Below, piece after piece: positions 7,009 through 14,346 of a stretch of DNA of 22,245 nucleotides (positions are counted from its first letter, which is position 1; each line of letters starts with the position of its first letter). This DNA comes from Conchiformibius sp. (lineage in GTDB: Bacteria; Pseudomonadota; Gammaproteobacteria; Burkholderiales; Neisseriaceae): the NCBI GenBank assembly GCA_029984035.1, contig JASBYJ010000014.1, positions 1 through 22,245 of the forward strand, given 5' to 3'. A program made the translations under genes and the position numbers. The notes beneath the pieces were generated by a model. That model did not search any database. It saw nothing but the letters and a program-made list of their open reading frames with translations, and was not told the origin of the DNA.

Positions 7009-7013
7009 TACTT

Positions 7014-7646
7014 TCAGATATCGAACCATTTTTTATGCACGGCGTAAACCAACAGCATAATATTGGCGGCAACTGTTGCAAAATAAATGATACGGAATAC
7101 AGTTTTTTGCGATTTGTGGCGCAGATAGGTTTGCGCGAGCAAAGCTGCAGGCCATCCGCCCAACAAACTGAATAAATGCAATTTTGTTTCGGGAACACGC
7201 CAAGCATGATTTCGTGCGGCTTGCTTGTCGTATTGATAGAGAAGAAAAGTGAACAGCCCCACGCCGGCATACCATGCCGATACCGTCCACGGTAATTTGC
7301 CTGACAACACTGCCGCTGCCAAGACGGCATAAATCGCCAACGCAATGTATAAATTGTGCTTTCGGCCGTTCTCAAACTCGGCTTGATACTTTTGATGACG
7401 GCGTTGCTGTGCTTGCTTTTTCTGTATAAACGCCCATTCCTGTACCCGTTCGGCTTGAGGTTTGCCGTTTTTGCCTTCCGTCAGAAAAAAGCCGACTTTG
7501 TCGCCTACTTCCGGGCGTCGGTCGGGAACGCGGTAACTGCTGATATGAAAAAACACTTCCTGTTCCAGCTCGCGGCAACGGATAAAACCGAAGCCTTTGT
7601 CGTCCCGCCAACGCACGATTTCGCCCATGTATTGTTTTTCGTCCAT
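7014..7646 (-). CDS. Cold-shock domain plus DUF1294 membrane protein
   Basis: This 210-residue protein joins two parts. Residues 5-70 are a cold-shock-type nucleic-acid-binding domain with RNP1-like KGFGFI (17-22) and RNP2-like VFFHIS (31-36). After a basic, glutamine-rich linker (75-97) come about four hydrophobic segments. The DUF1294 signature spans about 139-185: YDKQAARNHAWRVPE, then LHLFSLLGGWPAALLAQ and RHKSQK. The arrangement puts an RNA/DNA-binding domain on the cytoplasmic side of the inner membrane; its role is not known. The start is supported by GGAAAA seven bases upstream. Terminators flank it on both sides, so it is probably a single-gene transcript. Confidence 0.85.
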   Translation of the reverse strand: MDEKQYMGEIVRWRDDKGFGFIRCRELEQEVFFHISSYRVPDRRPEVGDKVGFFLTEGKNGKPQAERVQEWAFIQKKQAQQRRHQKYQAEFENGRKHNLYIALAIYAVLAAAVLSGKLPWTVSAWYAGVGLFTFLLYQYDKQAARNHAWRVPETKLHLFSLLGGWPAALLAQTYLRHKSQKTVFRIIYFATVAANIMLLVYAVHKKWFDI

Positions 7647-7657
7647 ACTGCTTTTCC

Positions 7658-7699
7658 AAAAAATTCAGGCAGCCGCATTTTTTATGCAGGCTGCCTGAA
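7658..7699 (-). terminator. gatB terminator built from facing DUS
   Basis: TTCAGGCAGCCGCAT (7664-7678) pairs with ATGCAGGCTGCCTGAA (7684-7699) with one bulged base and a loop of five T. On the - strand the stem is followed by TTTTTTGG, a proper U-run. It begins ten bases after the gatB stop. The right arm holds one exact DUS (7688-7699); the left arm is one base off. Confidence 0.85.
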
Positions 7700-7708
7700 A
7701 CCTTGATT

Positions 7709-9139
7709 TTACGACAATTTCGCCCGCATCAACTCCTGCACCTGCTGCGGATTGGCCTTGCCCTTGCTGGCTTTCATCACCTGCCCCACCAGCGCGTTAA
7801 ACGCCTTGTCCTTGCCCGCCTTAAACTCCGCCACCGATTTTTCGTTTGCCGCCAACACTTCGTCCACGATTTTCTCAATCGCGCCCGTGTCGGTCATCTG
7901 TTTCAAACCGTGTTTCTCGATGATTTGCTCGATGTCGGCATCGGTTTCTTCCCACATTTTTTCAAACGCTGTTTTCGCCAGCTTGCTGCTCAACGTGCCG
8001 TCCGCGATTTTGCCGACCAAAGCCGCCAAACGCACCGCACCAATCGGGCTTTGCGCCAACTCCAAACCCGCCTTGTTCAAGGCCGCCGCCAACTCGCCGT
8101 TCATCCAGTTCGCCACCAGTTTGCCCTGACCGCTTGCCTGCGCCGCCGTTTCAAAAAAGGCTGCCTGCGCCCGCGAAGCCGTCAGCAAACGCGCATCGTA
8201 AGCGCTTACGCCGAAATCCGCTTCAAACCGCGCCGCCATTTCCTGCGGCAACTCGGGCATTTCGGCGCGGGCGCGTTCAAGCTGTTGTTCGGAAATAATA
8301 ACCGGCAGCAAATCGGGGTCGGGGAAATAGCGGTAATCGTGCGCGTCTTCTTTGGAACGCATCGCTTTGGTTTCGCCCGTGTCGGGGTTGAACAGGCGGG
8401 TTTGCTGCACCACTTTGCCGCCGTCTTCAATCAATTCAATCTGGCGTTCCACCTCGTAGTTAATCGCCTGTTCCAAAAAGCGGAATGAGTTTAAGTTTTT
8501 GATTTCGCAGCGCGTACCGAACTCGGACGAACCTTGCGGGCGCACCGACACATTCGCATCAATGCGGAACGAACCTTCCGCCATATTGCCATCGCAAATG
8601 TCCAGCCACGTTACCAAACCGTGCAGGGCTTTGGCGTAGGCAACGGCTTCGGCGGCGGAGCGCAGTTCCGGCTCGGACACCACTTCCAAAAGCGGCGTAC
8701 CGGCGCGGTTCAAATCAATGCCGGTTGCGCCGTCCAAACCTTCGTGGACGGATTTGCCCGCGTCTTCTTCCATGTGGGCTCGGGTAACGTTGATGGTTTT
8801 GACTTCATCGCCGACCACGATGTCCAATTTTCCGTGTTCAATAATCGGCAGCGCAAGCTGGCTGATTTGATAACCCTTTGGCAAATCGGGATAAAAATAG
8901 TTTTTGCGGTCAAACACGTTTTTGCGGTTGATGGTGGCGTTTAATGCCAAGCCGAGCTTGACGGCTTTGTCCACCGCCGCGCGGTTCATCACAGGCAACA
9001 CGCCGGGCAGGGCGCATTCCACCACGCCCGCGTGTGCGTTGGGCAGGGCGCCGAATGCGGCGGACGAGCCGCTAAAAATTTTGGACTGTGTGTTGAGCTG
9101 GACGTGGATTTCCAGTCCGATTACGGTTTCCCAAGTCAT
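7709..9139 (-). CDS. gatB: Asp/Glu-tRNA amidotransferase subunit B
   Basis: The 476-residue protein is full length for GatB. It starts MTWETVIGLEIHVQL, with the conserved NYFYPDLPKGYQISQ, EEDAGKS, DLNRAGTPLLEVVSEPE and RCEIKNLNSFRFLEQAI motifs in the kinase-like core. A C-terminal GatB/YqeY helical domain runs from about residue 325. GatB phosphorylates the misacylated Glu-tRNA(Gln) or Asp-tRNA(Asn), and GatA supplies ammonia. It is the last of the gat genes, separated from gatA by a helicase gene; 43 bases lie between that gene and this start. The ribosome-binding site is weak (AAAGA). The sampled line at 8041 is 63% GC, unlike the helicase gene beside it. Confidence 0.98.
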   Translation of the reverse strand: MTWETVIGLEIHVQLNTQSKIFSGSSAAFGALPNAHAGVVECALPGVLPVMNRAAVDKAVKLGLALNATINRKNVFDRKNYFYPDLPKGYQISQLALPIIEHGKLDIVVGDEVKTINVTRAHMEEDAGKSVHEGLDGATGIDLNRAGTPLLEVVSEPELRSAAEAVAYAKALHGLVTWLDICDGNMAEGSFRIDANVSVRPQGSSEFGTRCEIKNLNSFRFLEQAINYEVERQIELIEDGGKVVQQTRLFNPDTGETKAMRSKEDAHDYRYFPDPDLLPVIISEQQLERARAEMPELPQEMAARFEADFGVSAYDARLLTASRAQAAFFETAAQASGQGKLVANWMNGELAAALNKAGLELAQSPIGAVRLAALVGKIADGTLSSKLAKTAFEKMWEETDADIEQIIEKHGLKQMTDTGAIEKIVDEVLAANEKSVAEFKAGKDKAFNALVGQVMKASKGKANPQQVQELMRAKLS

Positions 9140-9182
9140 GATTGTCTTTCATCGATTCAATTGGTATTCAAGGCGAACGCCA

Positions 9183-11111
9183 TTAACTATCGGCACTTTT
9201 GCCTTCTCTTTGATTGTTAAAATAGGTGTAACTGTCTAATAATCTTTGACTGTAAATATTGCTGCCTGAAAGCGTTATCATCAGAAAAGATTGCGCTCTG
9301 GTCATGGCGACATAAAGCAATCGGGTCAGCTCTTCTTCTTGTTCGGCATTTCTGTTTTCCAAGCTGTGAATGCCCATCAGCATCACCCGCTGGAATTCCA
9401 AACCTTTACTGCTGTGCATCGTGCAAATGGTTACGGCGTCTTCATCGGGATGATATTTTTTCCTGACACTTTCTTTTTGTAAGGAAATAAGGCGGATGCC
9501 TTTCCTTTTTAGCAACTCTTCCACTTCATCGCATTGCGTTTTCCGATAACAAATCACGGCGATATCTTTCAGCGGAATCCCTTCGCCTATCCACTTATCT
9601 AAACAGCGTTCCAAATAATGCAATTCATCCTGCCAAGATTCGCATTGCTTAATATACGGCGATACACCGTTCACTCCCGCCGCTTCGGGCTCGACCAAGG
9701 GAATTTGGTTCTCATCGGCATCTATGTGCGGCTGCATTTTATTTTGTGCGAACAAATAGGCAAACCCGATGATTTCTTTTGTATTGCGGTAATTCAGTTT
9801 TAATATGGTGGTGCGGCCTTGTGCTTTAATGCCGACGCTTGCCAGACTGAAACCTAAATTTTTTCTTGTTTTATAAATGGATTGGGCGTCATCATAAAGC
9901 AACAGCAAATGGTTGCTTTCTTTATCTAACACATAAGCGGCCAAACGCAACCAGTCCGCTTCAAAATCATGGCCTTCGTCTATGAGTACCGCGCCGTACA
10001 GGCTTTCAGGCAGCGTTTTGTTTTGCATGGCTTCAATGGCCGCCCGAACATATTTCTCATGATAAGGGAGATGTCGATACGCTTCGGAAACATGTAAATC
10101 ATACTTTCTATACAGCGCACTACACCAGCCGTGAAAATGACGTACTTCCACCTTATCGGCCAAACCTTTTTCCGCAATCAATGCCTTTAATTTCGCCGCC
10201 AATACGATGTTGTAACACAAAATCAAAACAGGCTGCCCAAGCTGTTTGGCCAAATATTGACAGCGCATCAGCAATATCAACGTTTTCCCCGACCCTGCCA
10301 CGCCGTGGATAACGCGATGTCCTTCTCCCAAACTTCTGGCCAACTGTTCCTGCTGGATATCCATGATTTTGATGATATCGGGTGCGGCAATCGGTTTGGG
10401 CGGAACTTTTTCTTCTGATTCTCCATCCGACTCTTCGTCAAATAAATTGATTTGCTCGGGAAAATTCAAACGGATTTCAGGGAACAAATGCCATCGGATT
10501 AAATCGATTTCCTCGCGCTGCAAGGTATGGCCGAAATCATAGGGAAACATATCGGCAAGCCGTTTGTTGACGGCTGCTTTTGCCTGGCCGCTTTTTAAAT
10601 CGTCTTGGTAGAGTGTGTTTTTATACGGTATGCACGCCTCCAACACGTTTTCTTCAGGTGAAATTTTGCTGATGGCATGATGGGTAAACCGGGTGAAAAC
10701 CACGCCGTAAGCATAAGGAACACGCGGATGGCCTTGATATTTCCCTTCGGATTGCTGCAACCGTTTGTCTACCGACAAGAGATTGATAATATTCTGTATA
10801 TATCCTCTGGCCTGCTCTAAGGGATGTTGCTTTCTTTGCAAGGAACCGTTGATTTCGATTTCAAATTGGGTTTTGTTCACCTTTCGCAATATTTTCAAAT
10901 CCCAATCTTTCACTTCCAAACACAAAAGCCCTTTATTGGGAATGAGAATTAAAAAATCAGCATAGAGCCTTTTATTGCCCAAAGGAACGTTACACCATAC
11001 CACACAGCCGTCATCCAGATATTCTTTTAAAAATGCCGCTACTTTTCTCTCCCCTGACGTTGCCATGCTGTTGAGGACAGATTGCGTTAATTCCGGAATG
11101 AATTGAGCCAT
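9183..11111 (-). CDS. NERD nuclease-domain / UvrD-like SF1 helicase
   Basis: This 642-residue protein has an N-terminal NERD domain (about residues 15-130) with candidate PD-(D/E)xK residues in GERKVAAFL, YADFLILIP and CLEVKDW. An acidic linker (about 222-237) follows. The SF1 helicase has Walker A GVAGSGKT (near 271), Walker B LIDEGHD (near 378), YDDAQSIY (motif III), LNYRNT (motif IV), MHSSKGLEF (motif V) and LLYVAMTRAQ (motif VI). It should be an ATP-driven DNA helicase with a possible nuclease; target and role are unknown, with DNA repair and phage defence both possible. GTG at 11114 is an alternative start next to the ATG used here. Two sampled lines are 42-45% GC, well below gatB, and it has no exact DUS. 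These facts suggest it was inserted between gatA and gatB. Confidence 0.88.
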   Translation of the reverse strand: MAQFIPELTQSVLNSMATSGERKVAAFLKEYLDDGCVVWCNVPLGNKRLYADFLILIPNKGLLCLEVKDWDLKILRKVNKTQFEIEINGSLQRKQHPLEQARGYIQNIINLLSVDKRLQQSEGKYQGHPRVPYAYGVVFTRFTHHAISKISPEENVLEACIPYKNTLYQDDLKSGQAKAAVNKRLADMFPYDFGHTLQREEIDLIRWHLFPEIRLNFPEQINLFDEESDGESEEKVPPKPIAAPDIIKIMDIQQEQLARSLGEGHRVIHGVAGSGKTLILLMRCQYLAKQLGQPVLILCYNIVLAAKLKALIAEKGLADKVEVRHFHGWCSALYRKYDLHVSEAYRHLPYHEKYVRAAIEAMQNKTLPESLYGAVLIDEGHDFEADWLRLAAYVLDKESNHLLLLYDDAQSIYKTRKNLGFSLASVGIKAQGRTTILKLNYRNTKEIIGFAYLFAQNKMQPHIDADENQIPLVEPEAAGVNGVSPYIKQCESWQDELHYLERCLDKWIGEGIPLKDIAVICYRKTQCDEVEELLKRKGIRLISLQKESVRKKYHPDEDAVTICTMHSSKGLEFQRVMLMGIHSLENRNAEQEEELTRLLYVAMTRAQSFLMITLSGSNIYSQRLLDSYTYFNNQREGKSADS

Positions 11112-11166
11112 CACTATCTACCAAGTCGTAAATTCACGTTTCCAACATCTTGTCTTAATAAGGCTT

Positions 11167-12615
11167 TTATTCAGGCAGCTTAGTATGCCAATCGCTGTTC
11201 AACTGCATTTGGTGCGCCGCACCCAACAATTTGGCTTCGGAAAAATAATTGCCAATCAGTTGCACGCCGATGGGCAAGCCTTCCGCTGAGAAACCTGCGG
11301 GCAAACTCATGGCCGGCAAACCTGCCAAATTGACGGCAATGGTGTAGATATCCGACAAATAAGCCTGTACGGGGTCGTTTTCCGTGCTGCCGATAAGCGG
11401 GGCGGCAGTCGGTGCGGTCGGTGCGAGAATCAGGTCGCATTGCGAAAAGGCTGCCTGAAAGTCGTTGGCGACCAAACGGCGCAGTTTTTGGGCTTTCAGG
11501 TAATAAGCATCGTAATAACCGTGCGACAGTACGTAGGTACCTATCATAATGCGGCGTTTCACTTCGCTGCCGAAACCTTCCGCACGGGTGTTGCTGTAGA
11601 GCTCGTCCAGATTGCCGAATTGTGCGGCGCGGTGGCCGTAACGCACGCCGTCATAACGCGAGAGATTGGTACTGGCTTCGGCGGAAGCGAGTACATAATA
11701 AGCGGGAATGGACAGCTCGGTTTGCGGCAGGGATACCTCTACCATTTGCGCGCCTTGCGCTTGCAGTAGATTGATGGCGGCCTGTAAGGCTGCCTGAACG
11801 TCAGAGCTGTTATTGGCGGTGAAATATTCTTTGGGCAATCCGATTTTCAAGCCTTTGAGCGGTGAGGACAATTCGCGGGTATAGTCTTCTTTGCCGCGCT
11901 CCAAACTGGTGGAATCGCGTTCGTCAAAACCCGCCATCGCGTTCAACAACAGGGCGCAATCCTCCGCAGTTTGCGCCATCGGGCCGGCCTGGTCGAAACT
12001 GGAGGCGTAGGCAACCATACCGAAGCGCGAAACGATGCCGTAAGTGGGCTTGATGCCGGTGATGCCGCAATGTGAAGCGGGCTGGCGGATGGAGCCGCCC
12101 GTGTCCGAGCCGAGCGCGGCAGGTGCCAAACGCGCCGCCACTGCCGCCGCCGAACCGCCTGACGAACCGCCCGGAACGTGTGCGGTATTCCAAGGATTTG
12201 CGGTTGCGCCGTAAAACGAAGTTTCGTTGCCCGACCCCATGGCGAATTCGTCCATATTGGTGCGTCCGAGCGTTACCATGCCTGCATCCAGCAGGTTTTG
12301 AACCACGGTGGCGGTGTAAGGGGCGATGAAATTGTCCAGCATTTTGGAAGAACAGGCGGTGCGCCAACCTTGCTGGCAGAAGATGTCTTTATAGGCAATC
12401 GGAATGCCGGTGAGCAAACCCGCCGAACCCGAAGCCAGCAATGTATCGGCGGCTTGCGCTTCGGCCAGCGTGCGTTCGCTGTCGAGAGTGACGTAGGCGT
12501 TGAGAGCCGGATTTTTCGTATCAATCGCCGCAAGGTATTCTTGGGCGAGTTCAACGGCAGAGATTTGTTTGCCGTGCAGCATTTGTGCGGCTTGTTTTAC
12601 GGTATAAGTAGTCAT
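11167..12615 (-). CDS. gatA: Asp/Glu-tRNA amidotransferase subunit A
   Basis: This 482-residue amidase-signature enzyme releases ammonia from glutamine or asparagine and channels it to GatB. The Ser-cisSer-Lys triad is visible: Lys76 in PIAYKDIF, Ser151 in PGGSSGGSAAA and Ser175 in GSDTGGSIRQPA. Two ATGs are adjacent (12618, 12615). I chose the second because it gives MTTYTVKQAA, as in related proteins, with GGAAG about seven bases upstream. Two exact DUS lie inside the coding region (11448, 11787), encoding FQAAF- and VQAAL-type peptides. The last codons (CTG CCT GAA TAA) form a near-DUS at the stop. Confidence 0.97.
   Translation of the reverse strand: MTTYTVKQAAQMLHGKQISAVELAQEYLAAIDTKNPALNAYVTLDSERTLAEAQAADTLLASGSAGLLTGIPIAYKDIFCQQGWRTACSSKMLDNFIAPYTATVVQNLLDAGMVTLGRTNMDEFAMGSGNETSFYGATANPWNTAHVPGGSSGGSAAAVAARLAPAALGSDTGGSIRQPASHCGITGIKPTYGIVSRFGMVAYASSFDQAGPMAQTAEDCALLLNAMAGFDERDSTSLERGKEDYTRELSSPLKGLKIGLPKEYFTANNSSDVQAALQAAINLLQAQGAQMVEVSLPQTELSIPAYYVLASAEASTNLSRYDGVRYGHRAAQFGNLDELYSNTRAEGFGSEVKRRIMIGTYVLSHGYYDAYYLKAQKLRRLVANDFQAAFSQCDLILAPTAPTAAPLIGSTENDPVQAYLSDIYTIAVNLAGLPAMSLPAGFSAEGLPIGVQLIGNYFSEAKLLGAAHQMQLNSDWHTKLPE
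11448..11459 (+). repeat. DUS inside gatA
   Basis: Exact AGGCTGCCTGAA on the + strand. On the coding strand it gives TTCAGGCAGCCT, read as Phe-Gln-Ala-Ala. Confidence 0.9.
11787..11798 (+). repeat. DUS inside gatA
   Basis: Exact AGGCTGCCTGAA on the + strand, within the Val-Gln-Ala-Ala-Leu stretch of GatA. Confidence 0.9.
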
Positions 12616-12648
12616 CATCGCTTCCGATAAGGGATGGTTTGATTGGGC

Positions 12649-12676
12649 GGCTGCCTGAAAGGTTTTCAGGCAGCCT
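12649..12676. repeat. Inverted DUS hairpin between gatC and gatA
   Basis: GGCTGCCTGAAA (12649-12660) and TTTCAGGCAGCC (12664-12675) form a 12-bp stem with a 3-base loop. One full DUS (12665-12676, - orientation) is included. On the gat strand no T-run follows (GCCGCCCAATC), so it is probably not an efficient terminator for gatC. It may tune gatA level or protect the gatC mRNA end. Confidence 0.8.
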
Positions 12677-12693
12677 TAATTTTTGAAAAATGG

Positions 12694-12984
12694 TTATGCT
12701 TCGATAACCTGAGGAACAATATAAAGCCTGTGGCGCACATCGGGCGCAACCGCCTGATACTCTGCGGCTCTGTCGCGTTCGGTTACGGCGTCTTCGCGCA
12801 AACGCAAAGCGATTTCATGCGGGTGGGCCATCGGTTCGATGCCGTCCGTGTCGACCGACTGCATTTTCTCCACCAAGGCGAAAATATCGTTTAACTCGTT
12901 CAGGATTTGTTCTTTTTCGTTTCCGTTCAAACTCAGGCGGGACAGTTTGGCAATTTTTTCCACATCGTTCACAGTCAGCGGCAT
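12694..12984 (-). CDS. gatC: Asp/Glu-tRNA amidotransferase subunit C
   Basis: At 96 residues it matches GatC length. MPLTVNDVEKIAKLSRLSLN at the start and LNDIFALVEKMQSVDTDGIEPMAHP in the centre are diagnostic. GatC wraps around GatA and stabilises the GatCAB complex. It is the first gat gene; the start at 12984 has AAGGA about eight bases upstream. It is divergent from mreB across about 220 bases. I found no clean promoter for it. Confidence 0.96.
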   Translation of the reverse strand: MPLTVNDVEKIAKLSRLSLNGNEKEQILNELNDIFALVEKMQSVDTDGIEPMAHPHEIALRLREDAVTERDRAAEYQAVAPDVRHRLYIVPQVIEA

Positions 12985-13082
12985 ATCTGCTTCCTTTTAA
13001 ATTCCATAATCGCGGCTAATGCAATATTTAATAACCGATATCCAGGGTTTATGTATCAAACAAATTCAGGTATGATGGCGCG

Positions 13083-13112
13083 TTGGTTTTCGCCGCGCTG
13101 CGGCATTATAAC
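13083..13112 (+). promoter_or_regulatory. Candidate mreB promoter
   Basis: TTGGTT (13083-13088) and TATAAC (13107-13112) are spaced by 18 bases. Transcription would start near 13119 and the leader would contain the hairpin at 13127-13169. TATGAT at about 13073 is a weaker alternative with a poor -35. Moderate confidence. Confidence 0.4.
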
Positions 13113-13126
13113 CGAAAGATTATATG

Positions 13127-13169
13127 AATATGGGGGTCTTTCAGGCAGCCAAACCTGAAACCCCATATT
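13127..13169 (+). promoter_or_regulatory. Bulged hairpin in the mreB leader
   Basis: AATATGGGG (13127-13135) pairs with CCCCATATT (13161-13169), and TTTCAGG (13139-13145) with CCTGAAA (13154-13160). That makes 16 pairs with a 3-base bulge (GTC) on one side and an 8-base loop. TTTT (13168-13171) follows, so it resembles a weak attenuator about 37 bases before the mreB start. The upper stem is derived from a DUS that is one base off. Confidence 0.65.
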
Positions 13170-13207
13170 TTAGCCGTTGTTTGTATTGATATTTTAGGAT
13201 GGATTCT

Positions 13208-14245
13208 ATGATTCCCTTTCTCAGCCGCTATTTTTCCAATGATTTGGCTATCGACTTAGGCACTGCCAATACTCTGATTTATATCAAAAATAAAGGAATT
13301 GTACTTGCCGAGCCTTCCGTAGTGGCGGTGCAAACCGATTCAATGGGCAGAAACGAAACTTTGGCAGTGGGTGCCGAAGCCAAAAAAATGCTGGGCCGCA
13401 CACCCGACAGCATCGAAGCCATCCGTCCCATGAAAGACGGCGTCATTGCCAATTTCAAAGTTACCGAAATCATGCTGAAAGCATTTATCCGCAAAGTGAA
13501 CACCAGCAAATGGTTTGCTGCGCCACGCGTTGTGATTTGCGTGCCCTGCGGTGCAACCCAGGTGGAGCGCCGCGCCATCCGCGACGCCGCACAAGAAGCG
13601 GGAGCTTATGCGGTATATTTGATTGAAGAACCGATGGCTGCCGCTATCGGCGCAGGACTGCCTATCGAAGAACCTACGGGCTCTATGGTAGTCGATATCG
13701 GCGGCGGCACGACCGAAGTGGGTGTGATTTCCCTTTCCAGCGTGGTTTATTCCCATTCCGTACGCGTGGGCGGCGATACCTTTGACGAAGCGATTATCCA
13801 ATATGTGCGCCGCAACTACGGCATGCTGATTGGCGAAGCGTCCGCCGAAGAAATCAAAAAACAAATCGGCTCCGCTTTCCCGACAACGGAAGTAACCGAA
13901 ATGGAAGTCAAAGGCCGCAACCTTGCCGAAGGCGTGCCGCGCGCATTCACGATTACTTCCAACGAAGTATTGGAAGCCCTGGCCGACCCCTTAAGCCAAA
14001 TCGTACAGGCGGTACGCAACGCACTGGAACAAACGCCCCCCGAATTGGGCGCGGACATTGCCGAGCGCGGCTTGGTATTGACAGGCGGCGGCGCCTTGCT
14101 CAAAGGGATAGACAGATTGCTTTCCGAAGAAACCGGTTTGCCGGTACTGATTGCGGAAGATGCACTGACCTGCGTGGTGCGCGGCTCGGGGAAAGCGCTT
14201 GAAATGATTAGCCACTTCAATTCGATATTTGCACGCAACCCCTGA
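13208..14245 (+). CDS. mreB: Rod-shape actin homologue MreB
   Basis: The product is 345 residues, close to E. coli MreB (347). It has the actin-fold motifs: phosphate-1 AIDLGTANTLIY (14-25), CVPCGATQVERRAIRDAA, phosphate-2 VVDIGGGTTEVGV (161-173), and adenosine motif LVLTGGGALLKG (about 289-300). MreB filaments at the inner membrane position the elongasome along the cell side wall. An ATG at 13199 is in frame, but AGGA (13196-13199) sits eight bases before the ATG at 13208, which also matches homologues, so I chose the latter. It heads the operon mreBCD-mrdA-rodA. Coccoid Neisseria lack it, so its intact state bears on cell shape. Confidence 0.98.
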   Translation: MIPFLSRYFSNDLAIDLGTANTLIYIKNKGIVLAEPSVVAVQTDSMGRNETLAVGAEAKKMLGRTPDSIEAIRPMKDGVIANFKVTEIMLKAFIRKVNTSKWFAAPRVVICVPCGATQVERRAIRDAAQEAGAYAVYLIEEPMAAAIGAGLPIEEPTGSMVVDIGGGTTEVGVISLSSVVYSHSVRVGGDTFDEAIIQYVRRNYGMLIGEASAEEIKKQIGSAFPTTEVTEMEVKGRNLAEGVPRAFTITSNEVLEALADPLSQIVQAVRNALEQTPPELGADIAERGLVLTGGGALLKGIDRLLSEETGLPVLIAEDALTCVVRGSGKALEMISHFNSIFARNP

Positions 14246-14275
14246 TAAACACGACATTTCCGCCCATTCCGGATA

Positions 14276-14318
14276 TTTCAGGCAGCCTTTGCCCGTATGC
14301 CGTTCAGGCTGCCTGAAA
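14276..14318. repeat. Inverted DUS hairpin between mreB and mreC
   Basis: Two exact DUS face each other (14277-14288 and 14306-14317). The 13-bp stem TTTCAGGCAGCCT / AGGCTGCCTGAAA encloses a 17-base loop. No T-run follows on +, so it looks like an intra-operon stem that could lower downstream expression or stabilise the mreB message, rather than a full terminator. Confidence 0.8.
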
Positions 14319-14346
14319 AACCTGTAAGCGAATTATTCCACACGAT

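Larger units (their letters stand above)
6061..7013. other. Gene-poor spacer of about 950 bases
   Basis: No frame here has a convincing start, ribosome-binding site or recognisable domain. The 99-codon frame on the - strand (6669-6968) and the 73-codon frame on + (6826-7047) have neither. A 42-codon + frame near 6347-6475 is also unrecognised. I saw no tRNA, no insertion sequence with inverted ends and no riboswitch. It holds a palindromic DUS (6092-6108), a degenerate one (about 6545-6560), short palindromes such as AATGTACATT (6831-6840), and a DUS-pair terminator at its right end. It may be decayed gene remains where rpsJ once joined rplC. Confidence 0.5.

Noticed and set aside
7703..8488. 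261-codon + frame opposite gatB
   Set aside because: Antisense shadow rich in Arg, His and Phe; gatB is full length and conserved.
13199..13207. Earlier ATG for mreB
   Set aside because: It overlaps the AGGA binding site that serves the ATG at 13208.
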